A DNA stretch of 64,000 bases from Chitinophagaceae bacterium UBA1946 (GTDB taxonomy: Bacteria; Bacteroidota; Bacteroidia; Chitinophagales; Chitinophagaceae): positions 5,098 through 69,097 of the forward strand of contig DDEU01000088.1 of assembly GCA_002336815.1 (NCBI GenBank), read 5' to 3'. Positions 43,151 to 52,911 of the stretch are shown here, in pieces. A model generated the notes under the pieces. That model was not told where the DNA came from and did not search any database. It saw only the letters and a list, made by a program, of their open reading frames with translations. Position 1 is the stretch's first letter, and every line of letters starts with the position of its first letter. The translations under genes were made by a program, and so were the position numbers.

Positions 43151-45565
43151 ATGCGATTGCATCTTCTTTTACAGCTTCTTTTTGTAGTGGCTACCAGCCA
43201 TGCACAAACCTGGCAAAAAACAAATGGTGGAATAAAAACAACCATCAACGATATCAATATTGAAATTCAATTCTACAACGAATCAACCGTAAGGATCATT
43301 AAATCCCCTGCAGGTAGTTCTTTCAATAAGAAAAGTCTTTCTGTTATCGCAGCACCTCACGAGGTAAAATTAACTGTCAAAGAACAAGCTGCGGTGCTTG
43401 CTGTAAAGAGCGAAAAGCTAACCGTTAACTGTAGTCTTACTTCCGGAGCAATAAGTTTTTATACAATTCCAGGCAAGGCAATTTTGAATGAAAAGGAAAA
43501 CAGCGCCTCATTCATCCCCTTTAATGACGCAGGCAGCAATACCTACAACATTGAGCAGGCGTATGTTTTAGATAAGGCGGAAGCGCTTTATGGTTTGGGG
43601 CAGCAGCAGCAGGGTAAAATGGTACAGCGTAATTTAAAGCTGAACATGGTGCAGGGTAATACGGATGACTACATTCCTTTTTTCCAGTCAGTAAAAGGTT
43701 ACGGCTTATTTTGGGACAACTATTCGCCAACGGTATTTACCGATAACCAGGACAGTACTTCATTTAGATCAGCCGCAGGTGACTGTATTGATTATTATTT
43801 TATGTACGGAACAAATGCCGATGGCGTAATTGCATGCATGAGGAATCTTACAGGTCAGGCCCCCATGTTTCCATTATGGACTTACGGTTTCTTTCAAAGT
43901 AAAGAACGATACAAAAGCCAGGATGAATTGATTGATGTAGTAAAAAAATACCGGGAGTTAAAAGTTCCGCTGGATGGTATCATCCAGGACTGGCAATATT
44001 GGGGCAATAATTATTTGTGGAATGCCATGGAATTTTTGAACCCGGAATTTTACAACCCACAAAAGATGGTAGATGATGTACATAAACTAGATGCACACAT
44101 GATGATCTCTATCTGGAACTCTTTTGGTCCAAAAACAAAACAGTACCGGGAACTCGATAGTATGGGAGCATTGATGAACTTCGTCACCTGGCCACAATCA
44201 GGCTCTGAAAAATGGCCTCCTTACAAGGATTATCCTTCCGGTGTAAAAGTATACGATCCATACAATCCTGCAGCCCGTGATATTTTCTGGAAGTATTTGA
44301 ACAAGGGGATTTTCTCCCTGGGCATGGACGGATGGTGGATGGACTCCTCCGAACCAGATCATCTCGATAGTAAACCATCCGACATGGATAACAGAACATT
44401 CCTCGGTTCTTTTCGGAAAGTTCGCAACGCTTTTCCTTTGATGACAGTAGGTGGTGTTTATGACCACCAGCGTTCTGTATCCGATAGTAAAAGGGTTTTT
44501 ATTCTTACCCGTTCTGCATTTGCGGGGCAACAACGTTATGGTGCCAATACCTGGTCAGGTGATGTAAACTCATCCTGGAATGCTTTAAGAAACCAGGTAT
44601 CTGCAGGATTAAATTTTTCACTTACCGGTATACCTTACTGGAACAGTGATATCGGCGGTTTCTTCTTATGGAATTTTAAAAAGAAGTTAGAAGACCCTGA
44701 ATATCGTGAACTGTATGTTCGCTGGTTACAGTTCGGCACTTTCTGCCCTATGATGCGATCGCATGGTGCCGATGCCCCAAGAGAAATATACCAGTTCGGT
44801 AAAAAAGGGGATAAAGCTTATGATGCGATTGAAAAATACATCAACCTGAGATACCGTTTGCTGCCCTATATCTATTCCACATCCTGGGATGTTACGGCGA
44901 ATCATTCCAGTATGTTCCGTGCATTGATGATGGACTTTGCTCATGATAAAAATGCATTGGATATTAATGACGAGTTCACGTTCGGCAAATCCATCCTGGT
45001 AAGCCCGGTTACCAATGCCATGTATATCAAACCTGTTATTACAGGAAAAGACACTTTACTGGTTGAAGATTTCAGCAGGACCAAAACCAAAGAGACCTAC
45101 TTGCCCACTGGTACAGATTGGTATGACTTCTGGACAGGAGAAAAATTAAGCGGCGGTAAAAATACAGCAAAAGAAACACCACTTGATGTCATTCCACTGT
45201 ACATAAAATCTGGCAGCATTCTTCCCATGGGGCCGGCTGTGCAATACGCCGCAGAAAAAAAATGGGATAATTTGGAAATCCGTATCTATCCCGGCGCTGA
45301 TGGAAAATTTGTGTTATATGAAGATGAGAATGATAACTACAATTACGAAAAAGGAATTTATTCCACCATTGGTTTTACCTGGGATGATAAAAAGAAAACG
45401 CTTACTATAGATGAAAGAAAAGGCCAATTCCCGGGCATGCTGGAAAGCAGGAATTTCAATATCATTCTTGTCAATGAAAATAAAGCCGGCATCGAAAATT
45501 TAATTTCCCCGGCAGACAAGGTAGTAACTTATGCAGGAAAGAAAATAACGGTAACCTTCAAATGA
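43151..45565 (+). CDS. GH31 alpha-xylosidase-type glycosidase
   Basis: An 804-aa exported retaining enzyme. Signal peptide MRLHLLLQLLFVVATSHA then Q. N-terminal galactose-mutarotase-like domain, then the barrel: LDGIIQDWQYWGNN, DAHMMISIWNSFGP. Nucleophile Asp398 in GWWMDSSEPD and acid/base Asp471 in WSGDVNSSW. Late landmark PYWNSDIGGF. The pattern is that of GH31 alpha-xylosidases rather than alpha-glucosidases (inference by motif). In complex xylans such an enzyme could remove terminal alpha-xylose from side chains; xyloglucan-type oligosaccharides are the alternative. Its stop overlaps the next gene by ATGA. Confidence 0.9.
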   Translation: MRLHLLLQLLFVVATSHAQTWQKTNGGIKTTINDINIEIQFYNESTVRIIKSPAGSSFNKKSLSVIAAPHEVKLTVKEQAAVLAVKSEKLTVNCSLTSGAISFYTIPGKAILNEKENSASFIPFNDAGSNTYNIEQAYVLDKAEALYGLGQQQQGKMVQRNLKLNMVQGNTDDYIPFFQSVKGYGLFWDNYSPTVFTDNQDSTSFRSAAGDCIDYYFMYGTNADGVIACMRNLTGQAPMFPLWTYGFFQSKERYKSQDELIDVVKKYRELKVPLDGIIQDWQYWGNNYLWNAMEFLNPEFYNPQKMVDDVHKLDAHMMISIWNSFGPKTKQYRELDSMGALMNFVTWPQSGSEKWPPYKDYPSGVKVYDPYNPAARDIFWKYLNKGIFSLGMDGWWMDSSEPDHLDSKPSDMDNRTFLGSFRKVRNAFPLMTVGGVYDHQRSVSDSKRVFILTRSAFAGQQRYGANTWSGDVNSSWNALRNQVSAGLNFSLTGIPYWNSDIGGFFLWNFKKKLEDPEYRELYVRWLQFGTFCPMMRSHGADAPREIYQFGKKGDKAYDAIEKYINLRYRLLPYIYSTSWDVTANHSSMFRALMMDFAHDKNALDINDEFTFGKSILVSPVTNAMYIKPVITGKDTLLVEDFSRTKTKETYLPTGTDWYDFWTGEKLSGGKNTAKETPLDVIPLYIKSGSILPMGPAVQYAAEKKWDNLEIRIYPGADGKFVLYEDENDNYNYEKGIYSTIGFTWDDKKKTLTIDERKGQFPGMLESRNFNIILVNENKAGIENLISPADKVVTYAGKKITVTFK

Positions 45566-47958
45566 GTGCGATGAAAAAAATAAAAGCAATTATACAGTTA
45601 GTCTGCGGCCTCTTACTGGCTGGCAATTCAACCCAAGCACAGGATAAGCTATACAGCAACGAATTTCCGCTGGCAGACGTGAAATTGCTTGATGGCCCTT
45701 TTAAACATGCCCGTAATCTTAACATTAAAGTTCTTTTAGAATATGATGTTGATCGATTATTGGCCGGTTACAGAAAGGAAGCCGGCTTGCCGGAAAAAGC
45801 AAAAATTTTTTCTAATTGGGATGGACTGGATGGCCATGTAGCCGGACACTATCTATCTGCCCTTGCTATGAATTATGCATCCACCAAAAATGCTGAATGT
45901 AAAAAACGTATGGACTATATGCTGGCAGAATTGAAAGCATGCCAGGATGCGAACGGGATAAACAACCAGGATTGGGCAAAAGGCTACGTGGGGGCAGTAC
46001 CCAATGGAAAAAAAATATGGAGCAGTTTAAAACAAGGTGATTTCACAACTTACAATGCAACCTGGGTACCCTGGTATAATGTTCATAAAATGTATGCAGG
46101 CTTAAGGGATGCATGGCTGTACACAGGAAACAACACCGCAAAAGATATCTTTTTAAAGTTTTGCAAATGGGGCATAAACATCACCGCATCATTAACCGAT
46201 ACACAAATGCAATCCATGCTGGATATGGAGCATGGCGGCATGAATGAAATTTTTGCAGATGCTTACGAAATCACCGGCGAAGAAAAATACTTAATGGCCG
46301 CAAAAAGGTTTTCGCACAAAATGCTGCTGGACGCAATGGCTGTTAAAAATGACAACCTTGATAATAAACATGCTAATACGCAGGTACCAAAAGTAATAGG
46401 CTTTGAACGCATTGGCGAATTAGCAAAAGATGATGTATATAAAACTGCGGGCAATTTTTTCTGGGAGACAGTGACAACAAACCGCAGTCTTGCATTTGGC
46501 GGCAACAGCAGAAGGGAATTTTTTCCTGCAGTTACTGCTGCAACCGATTTTGTAAATGATGTGGAAGGGCCTGAATCCTGTAATTCCTACAACATGCTTA
46601 AACTAACGGAAGATCTATTCAGGGTAAATCCATTGGCAAAATATGCAGATTATTATGAAAGAACATTGTACAATCACATCTTGTCTACACAACACCCTGT
46701 ACATGGGGGCTATGTTTATTTTACACCGGCACGGCCAAGGCATTACAGGGTGTACTCCTCCCCTAACGAAGCCATGTGGTGTTGCGTAGGAAGTGGAATG
46801 GAAAACCATGGCAAATACAACCAGTTTATTTACACCCATGAAAAAGATGCATTGTATGTGAATCTTTTTGTTGCTTCAGAATTAAACTGGAGAGAAAAGA
46901 AAATCAAGATTAAGCAGCAAACAATTTTTCCTGAAGAAGAAAAGACCAGCTTAACGATCACTGAAGGTGCTTCCCTTTTTTCATTAATGATCCGTTATCC
47001 TTCATGGGTAAAGGAGGGCGCTTTAAAAGTATTGGTTAATGGCAAAGCCATTTCATTTACCAACCAGCCATCCTCGTATATAACTATTAAACGTTTATGG
47101 AAAAAAGGTGACCTGGTTACAATAACATTGCCGATGCACAACAGCATCTGGCAAATACCCAACGTTCCCAATTATATAGCATTACTCCACGGCCCTGTTT
47201 TACTGGGTGCAAAAACGGGAACAGAAGATTTAAAAGGTTTAGTGGCAGACGATGGCAGGTGGGGACAAATTGCAGCCGGCAAAAAACTTCCGTTGGATAA
47301 AGCGCCCATAATTATTGAAGATGATTTCAATAACCTAACCACTAAACTAAACCCAGTAGCTGGCAAACCTTTAACCTATACAGCTACAGGAATTAAAATG
47401 ATTAACCCGGCCAATGTTGTCTTCGAGCCATTTTATAAAATCCATGATTCCAGGTATATGATGTATTGGATGGCATTAAGCAATAACGGCTACCAGGCTT
47501 ACCTGGATTCAATTGCTATGGAAGAAAAACTAAAAGTAGCATTAGAAAAACGCACCATCGATTTTGTTGCTCCCGGCGAGCAACAGCCTGAAGCCGATCA
47601 CTTCATACAAAAGGAACACTCCGGCACAGGAAACCAGCAGGATGAATTCTGGCGGGATGCCAATAACGAAGGATATTTCAGCTACCAGCTTTCTACCAAT
47701 GACGAAACAAGCCTTTCGCTGCTGGTGAAATACTGGGGAGCCGAATGGGGCAACAGGAAATTTGACATCTACATTGATGAGGAGAAATTAATTACCGAAG
47801 ACAATACGGGCAAATGGAACCAGTCTGCTTTTCATACCGTAGAATATAACATACCTGATGCAATGGTTAAAGGAAAAAACAAACTAAGGGTGAAATTCCA
47901 GGCTCTGCCGGGCAATACAGCCGGAGCGGTATATTATATACGCTTAACAAGAAAGTAA
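45562..47958 (+). CDS. GH127/GH146-type (DUF1680) beta-L-arabinofuranosidase
   Basis: A 798-aa exported enzyme with an (alpha/alpha)6 barrel of the DUF1680 type: SNWDGLDGHVAGHYLSALAM, YNVHKMYAGLRDAW. The zinc-cysteine catalytic centre of GH127 is intact: Glu338 and Cys340 in GPESCNSYNML and the Cys407-Cys408 pair in AMWCCVGSGMENHGKY, where the first Cys is expected to be the nucleophile. C-terminal beta-sandwich and a further domain follow. Beta-L-arabinofuranose is not a usual xylan decoration, so its presence here is notable. The ATG overlaps the GH31 stop (ATGA). Signal peptide ends TQAQ. Confidence 0.88.
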   Translation: MSAMKKIKAIIQLVCGLLLAGNSTQAQDKLYSNEFPLADVKLLDGPFKHARNLNIKVLLEYDVDRLLAGYRKEAGLPEKAKIFSNWDGLDGHVAGHYLSALAMNYASTKNAECKKRMDYMLAELKACQDANGINNQDWAKGYVGAVPNGKKIWSSLKQGDFTTYNATWVPWYNVHKMYAGLRDAWLYTGNNTAKDIFLKFCKWGINITASLTDTQMQSMLDMEHGGMNEIFADAYEITGEEKYLMAAKRFSHKMLLDAMAVKNDNLDNKHANTQVPKVIGFERIGELAKDDVYKTAGNFFWETVTTNRSLAFGGNSRREFFPAVTAATDFVNDVEGPESCNSYNMLKLTEDLFRVNPLAKYADYYERTLYNHILSTQHPVHGGYVYFTPARPRHYRVYSSPNEAMWCCVGSGMENHGKYNQFIYTHEKDALYVNLFVASELNWREKKIKIKQQTIFPEEEKTSLTITEGASLFSLMIRYPSWVKEGALKVLVNGKAISFTNQPSSYITIKRLWKKGDLVTITLPMHNSIWQIPNVPNYIALLHGPVLLGAKTGTEDLKGLVADDGRWGQIAAGKKLPLDKAPIIIEDDFNNLTTKLNPVAGKPLTYTATGIKMINPANVVFEPFYKIHDSRYMMYWMALSNNGYQAYLDSIAMEEKLKVALEKRTIDFVAPGEQQPEADHFIQKEHSGTGNQQDEFWRDANNEGYFSYQLSTNDETSLSLLVKYWGAEWGNRKFDIYIDEEKLITEDNTGKWNQSAFHTVEYNIPDAMVKGKNKLRVKFQALPGNTAGAVYYIRLTRK

Positions 47959-47972
47959 ATGAAATTAAGATC

Positions 47973-48001
47973 TGCGAAATAACATATTTGAAATATTCGC
48001 A
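47973..48001. repeat. Interrupted inverted repeat before second GH3 gene
   Basis: TGCGAA (47973-47978) and TTCGCA (47996-48001) are 17 bp apart in the 124-bp gap after the GH127-type gene. The arms are short, so this is a weak candidate for a protein-binding site. It does not match the LacI-type palindrome. Confidence 0.2.
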
Positions 48002-48082
48002 AAGGGGATGGATAAAGCATTATCTGTACCTGGCAGTTATACTTTTATAAAAATAAAAATGGGTAAGAATAAAATACACTTC

Positions 48083-50698
48083 ATGAAAAAGATATTCGCA
48101 GCCGCCATGGTTTTTTGGGCAACTATTTCTCATGCCCAGGACTACAAGTCTTTCCCCATGTGGAATTACAAGTTGCCCTTTGAGCAAAGAGTAAATGATG
48201 TGATAAGCCGCCTTACACTTGAAGAAAAAGTGAACCAGATGCTGAATACCACACCAGCCATACCAAGGCTTGGTATACTTGCCTATGACTGGTGGAACGA
48301 AACACTACATGGCGTGGCAAGAACACCTTATCATACTACCTCCTATCCACAGGCCATCGCTATGGCAGCCACCTGGGACAGCAACTCACTGTACCGCATG
48401 GCTGATTATGCTGCAATGGAAGGAAGGGCCATTCAGAACCTGGCAATTCAACAGGGAAAAACCAAAGACAGGTACCTTGGGTTAACCTACTGGACGCCCA
48501 ATATCAATATTTTTCGTGACCCCCGCTGGGGAAGAGGACAGGAAACTTATGGCGAAGACCCTTTTTTAACAGCCATGATGGCGAGGGCATTTGTAAGAGG
48601 TTTGCAGGGCGAAGATCCAAAATATTTAAAAGCAGCAGCCTGTGCCAAACATTATGCCGTACACAGCGGGCCTGAACCAGGCAGGCATGCAGATAATTTC
48701 AATCCGTCTGCCTATGACCTGTGGGATACTTACCTGCCTGCATTTAGAGAGTTGGTAACAAAAGCAAATGTGGCAGGTGTAATGTGTGCCTACAATGCGG
48801 TGAATACACAACCCTGTTGCGCCAATGATTTTTTGATGAATGATATTCTCCGCAGGCAATGGAAATTTACAGGTTATGTAACCAGCGATTGCTGGGCGAT
48901 TGATGATTTTTTCAGGTATCATAAAACGCATAAAGATGCGGTAACAGCTGCTGTTGATGCTGTAATGCACGGAACGGATATTGAATGTGGCAATGCTGTT
49001 TATTATACATTATTAAATGCTGTAAAAGAAGGATTGATCAGCGAAGCGCAGATCGATATTTCCCTACGCAGGTTGTTTACCATCCGTTACAGGTTAGGCA
49101 TGTTTGATCCGCCATCGATGGTAAAATATACCAATGCTCCGGAAACTACTTTAGAGGCACCCGATCACAAAGCGCTGGCGTTAAAAATGGCGCAGCAAAG
49201 TATCGTGTTATTAAAAAACCAGGATAATACACTGCCATTAAAAAAGACAATTAAGAAGATTGCCATTGTTGGCCCCAATGCAAATAACCGCGTTGCAGTT
49301 TTAGGAAATTATAATGGTGTTCCTTCAGAAATTGTTACCGTACTGGATGGCATCAAAGCAAAGCTGGGCGGGAATACAGAAGTGGTATTCGAAAGAGCTA
49401 CAACATTCACCAATGATACTTTACTGTTGTACACTGATGTCAGCGGGCAGTTAACCTGGGAGGGTAAGCAGGGATTTAAAGCGCAATACTTTGATAATGT
49501 TGAATTGAAAGGAGAAGCCGTCGCTGTAAGGACTGAAAATTCCATTGATCATTCCTGGCAGGAGGGAGAAGCTGTAATTGGAAATTTAAAGGCAACTAAT
49601 TTTTCTGCCAGGTACAGCAGCAATTATACTGCAACGGCAGATGGAAATATAACTTTTGAAATAGACGGCGACGATGCGTACAGACTACTCATCAATGACA
49701 AAGAAGCCATTAATGTATGGACACGTAACCGCATGGGCGCAAGAACTTTTAAATTGAAAACGCAAAAAGATTCCGTCTATAAACTGGTATTGGAATACTG
49801 GCAGGGTGCAGGTAAAGCTGATATCAGGTTGAGAACAGGGAATTTTGAACAGACTGATTTTACAGCATTGGCCAACAGGATAAAAGATGCAGATGCGATA
49901 GTGTACGTGGGTGGCATTTCTCCACAACTGGAAGGAGAAGAAATGCCCGTAGATGCCCCGGGTTTTAATGGCGGTGACAGAACTACGATTGCCCTGCCAG
50001 CAGTACAAACTCAAATGATGAAGGCATTGCAAACGACAGGAAAGCCTGTTGTATTTGTAATGATGACTGGTAGTGCCATTGCCATTCCATGGGAAGATGA
50101 AAATATACCGGCCATTGTAAACGCATGGTATGGAGGGCAAAGCGCAGGCACCGCCATTGCAGATGTACTGTTTGGAGATTACAATCCGGCAGGAAGATTA
50201 CCGGTTACATTTTATAAAAGCGACAGCGACCTGCCGGGTTTTAGTGATTATGATATGAAAGGAAGAACATACCGTTACTTTAAAGGAGAAGCTTTATACC
50301 CTTTTGGATATGGACTAAGCTATACAACTTTCAACTACAGCAATCTGAGGTTACCCTCAACTGTTACGAAAGACAAAAAAATACCAGTAAGTGTACAGGT
50401 GACCAATACTGGCAAGATGAATGGAGAAGAAGTGGTGCAATTATATGTATCCAGTCAAAATAAAAATGTACAGGCACCAATCAGGGCATTGAAGGGCTTT
50501 CAACGCATTGCATTGAAAGCTGGTGAAACCAGGATGATACAATTTAATTTATCCCCTGGGGACCTTTCACTGGTAAACAATGAAGGGAAGTTGTACCTGC
50601 CCAAAGGAGAAATAAGGATCAGTGTGGGCGGCGGACAGGCAGATGTTAAGAATAAAACTACCAGCAATGTTTTGAGTAAAACCATCATTGTTAAATAA
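48083..50698 (+). CDS. GH3 beta-xylosidase/beta-glucosidase with PA14 insert (second copy)
   Basis: An 871-aa exported enzyme from ATG 48083 (MKKIFAAAMVFWATISHA then Q). A frame start at 48008 would add 25 residues ahead of the signal peptide and is unlikely. Layout equals the GH3 at 38192: LTLEEKVNQMLNTTPAIPRL, DWWNETLHGVARTPYHTTSY, GRGQETYGEDPFLTAMMARA, nucleophile Asp near residue 270 in YVTSDCWAIDDFF, PA14 at about 460-590 (FKAQYFDNVELKGEAV), and FnIII-like C-terminus. Differences near the nucleophile (CWAI against CGAV) suggest a different substrate preference, for example xylosidase versus arabinosidase or glucosidase. Confidence 0.92.
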   Translation: MKKIFAAAMVFWATISHAQDYKSFPMWNYKLPFEQRVNDVISRLTLEEKVNQMLNTTPAIPRLGILAYDWWNETLHGVARTPYHTTSYPQAIAMAATWDSNSLYRMADYAAMEGRAIQNLAIQQGKTKDRYLGLTYWTPNINIFRDPRWGRGQETYGEDPFLTAMMARAFVRGLQGEDPKYLKAAACAKHYAVHSGPEPGRHADNFNPSAYDLWDTYLPAFRELVTKANVAGVMCAYNAVNTQPCCANDFLMNDILRRQWKFTGYVTSDCWAIDDFFRYHKTHKDAVTAAVDAVMHGTDIECGNAVYYTLLNAVKEGLISEAQIDISLRRLFTIRYRLGMFDPPSMVKYTNAPETTLEAPDHKALALKMAQQSIVLLKNQDNTLPLKKTIKKIAIVGPNANNRVAVLGNYNGVPSEIVTVLDGIKAKLGGNTEVVFERATTFTNDTLLLYTDVSGQLTWEGKQGFKAQYFDNVELKGEAVAVRTENSIDHSWQEGEAVIGNLKATNFSARYSSNYTATADGNITFEIDGDDAYRLLINDKEAINVWTRNRMGARTFKLKTQKDSVYKLVLEYWQGAGKADIRLRTGNFEQTDFTALANRIKDADAIVYVGGISPQLEGEEMPVDAPGFNGGDRTTIALPAVQTQMMKALQTTGKPVVFVMMTGSAIAIPWEDENIPAIVNAWYGGQSAGTAIADVLFGDYNPAGRLPVTFYKSDSDLPGFSDYDMKGRTYRYFKGEALYPFGYGLSYTTFNYSNLRLPSTVTKDKKIPVSVQVTNTGKMNGEEVVQLYVSSQNKNVQAPIRALKGFQRIALKAGETRMIQFNLSPGDLSLVNNEGKLYLPKGEIRISVGGGQADVKNKTTSNVLSKTIIVK

Positions 50699-50769
50699 TA
50701 CTGACGAATGCATTCAATCAGCAGATTGCCAGGCTTAAAAACAAATTATTGCACAACTAAAAATCAGAA

Positions 50770-51843
50770 ATGAAAATACTCTTGCCAATACTCATTTTTA
50801 CAATAGTTTCCACAGGTATAAAAGCTCAATACAACCCTGTAACTATTCCTGGTTCTGAAATAAGAAAAATAAATTCCAGCGTTGTAAGCGGGCAGGAATA
50901 TGAGCTGCAAATATTGTTGCCCTCAGGTTATAAAGAAAGTAATAAAAAATACCCGGTGGTTTTCCTGATGGACTCCCAGTGGGATTTCCCGTTGCTAAAA
51001 TCAATCTATGGTCAGCAGTATTATGATGGCTTTATACCAGAAATAATTATCGTTGGCGTTACATGGGCTGGCAGCAATCCGAACCCGGATAGTTTACGGG
51101 CAAGAGACTACACCCCTACCAAAGAAATGCGTTTGATACAAAGCGGCGGTGCCGATAAATTTCTTGATTTCATGAAACAGGAATTATTTCCTTTTCTTGA
51201 CGCCAATTACAGGGTAGACAATAAACAACGAATCTTAATGGGTTGCTCACTGGGAGGCTTATTTACACTATACAGCATGTTTACACACACAGATATGTTT
51301 ACAGGATATGTGGCAGCAAGTCCTGCTGTTGCCTGGAATAATGAAGTGTTATATAAATATGAAAAGGAATTCAGCCGGGAAAAACTGTCGAGCCCTGTTC
51401 GGTTATACCTTACCGTGGGTGATGTAGAAAGAGGACGTGAAATATTTACAAAGATGAGCAGTTTACTACAAAGCCGGCATTATCCCAATGTATCAATCCG
51501 TTCAAAAGTTTTAGAAAACACCGGGCATTCAGGTACCAAAAGCGAAACCTACAACAGGGGGTTACAGTTTATCTTTGAGAAACCCGACATTTCCTGCACC
51601 AATACCATTCTACAACTTTATCCTGGCAATTATGTTGATACGAATGGAAATTCAATTGAAATAAAAGCCGACAACAAACAATTGGCACTGTATTATCCGG
51701 GTGAAGAAAGGGAACTTTTGAAATATGCAGGCAATGATTTATTTTATTCAAATGCAGTATTCTTAAACCTGATTTTTTCAAAAGACGGAAGATCATTCCA
51801 GCTCAATCAATTTGGCAGGAGTTCAACATTTAGCAAAAAATAA
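50770..51843 (+). CDS. CE1/esterase-D-type alpha/beta-hydrolase
   Basis: A 357-aa exported esterase without an N-terminal CBM48 domain, so not a simple member of the array at 28449-36429. Signal peptide ends GIKAQ. YELQILLPSGYKESNKKYPV leads into the fold. Nucleophile Ser160 in MGCSLGGLFT, acid region TVGDVERGREI, His in NTGHSGTKSE. The last ~90 residues (ILQLYPGNYVDTNGNSIEIK) form a small extra C-terminal domain. Esterase of this type may act on feruloyl or acetyl esters; siderophore-esterase-like relatives also exist, so the substrate is unsure. Confidence 0.82.
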   Translation: MKILLPILIFTIVSTGIKAQYNPVTIPGSEIRKINSSVVSGQEYELQILLPSGYKESNKKYPVVFLMDSQWDFPLLKSIYGQQYYDGFIPEIIIVGVTWAGSNPNPDSLRARDYTPTKEMRLIQSGGADKFLDFMKQELFPFLDANYRVDNKQRILMGCSLGGLFTLYSMFTHTDMFTGYVAASPAVAWNNEVLYKYEKEFSREKLSSPVRLYLTVGDVERGREIFTKMSSLLQSRHYPNVSIRSKVLENTGHSGTKSETYNRGLQFIFEKPDISCTNTILQLYPGNYVDTNGNSIEIKADNKQLALYYPGEERELLKYAGNDLFYSNAVFLNLIFSKDGRSFQLNQFGRSSTFSKK

Positions 51844-51876
51844 CAGGCCGCATTTTTACTTCAGAAAAAAACAACC

Positions 51877-52887
51877 ATGAATCAAACGGAAAAAAAATCA
51901 GGTGTTGCCATTGTTGGAATGGGCAACTATGCAACAGGCCAGTTAATACCTGCATTGCAGCAAACAGCACATTGCTACCTGGCAGGCATTGTTACAGGTA
52001 CATCATCCAGGAATAATGAATGGAAAGAAAAGTATCAACTGCCGGAAAGGAATATTTACAATTACGGAAATTTTGATTTGATAAAAGACAATGCTGACAT
52101 TGAGATTGTTTACATCACGCTACCTACTCACCTGCATGCTGAATATACCATCAGGGCATTGCAGGCAGGTAAGCACGTTATCTGTGAAAAACCAATGGCG
52201 CTTACGGTGGCCGAATGTGATAAGATGATTGCAGCGGCAGAAAAAGCCAATAAGTTTTTATTGATCGGATACCGTTTGCAATTTGATCCTTATCACCTGG
52301 AAATGATCCGTCTTGCAAAAGAAAAAGTATATGGCGAAATCAATAGTATTGATACTGCATTTTCGTTTGTGCCCGTACCCGGCGAATGGCGGTTGAACAA
52401 ATCCAGTGCCGGTGGTGGTCCGTTAATGGATGTAGGCATTTATTGCATACAGGCAGTGTGTTACATAACAGGAAATGTACCCCTGGCCGTTACCGCACAA
52501 ACGGCTCCTGTGAGTGACAATAGTAAGTTTATAGGCGTTGAAGAAACAATACAATTCCAATTAGAAATGCCAGGTGGAGTAATAGCAAATTGCCGTAGCA
52601 GTTACACTGAAGAGATCGGATATTTGAAAGTAAATTGCAGCAATGGTTGGTTTGAATTAGATCCAGCCTTTAACTTCGGCAATTTAAAAATGAATGCGTC
52701 AGACGGAAGAAATTTTGAAAGATATACCTCTTCACAACAGGCCACTCAACTTGATAGCATGGCACTTTCCATTCAGCATAACCTGCCTTCCATATCCTCA
52801 GGAGAAATGGGAAGAAGAGACATAATTATTATTGACGCTATTTATGAAGCCATGAAAACAGGCAAAAGAGTAGCAATAAAAGGCTAA
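51877..52887 (+). CDS. Gfo/Idh/MocA-family oxidoreductase
   Basis: A 336-aa cytoplasmic NAD(P)-dependent sugar oxidoreductase. The Rossmann start is GVAIVGMGNYATGQLIPALQ, the family Lys motif is in VICEKPMALTVAECD, and the C-terminal domain has GGGPLMDVGIYCIQAVCYIT. No signal peptide. It is the last gene of the plus-strand enzyme operon. Relatives include glucose-fructose oxidoreductase, 1,5-anhydrofructose reductase and dimeric D-xylose dehydrogenases. A xylose or arabinose 1-dehydrogenase role would feed the aldehyde dehydrogenase and dehydratase at 60545-63890 (inference). Confidence 0.85.
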   Translation: MNQTEKKSGVAIVGMGNYATGQLIPALQQTAHCYLAGIVTGTSSRNNEWKEKYQLPERNIYNYGNFDLIKDNADIEIVYITLPTHLHAEYTIRALQAGKHVICEKPMALTVAECDKMIAAAEKANKFLLIGYRLQFDPYHLEMIRLAKEKVYGEINSIDTAFSFVPVPGEWRLNKSSAGGGPLMDVGIYCIQAVCYITGNVPLAVTAQTAPVSDNSKFIGVEETIQFQLEMPGGVIANCRSSYTEEIGYLKVNCSNGWFELDPAFNFGNLKMNASDGRNFERYTSSQQATQLDSMALSIQHNLPSISSGEMGRRDIIIIDAIYEAMKTGKRVAIKG

Positions 52888-52911
52888 ATACCTGCAGCAA
52901 ATAGAAATCAT

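Noticed and set aside
48008..48082. Upstream start for the second GH3 gene
   Set aside because: The extra 25 residues precede a clear signal peptide at 48083 and contain the inter-gene gap sequence.
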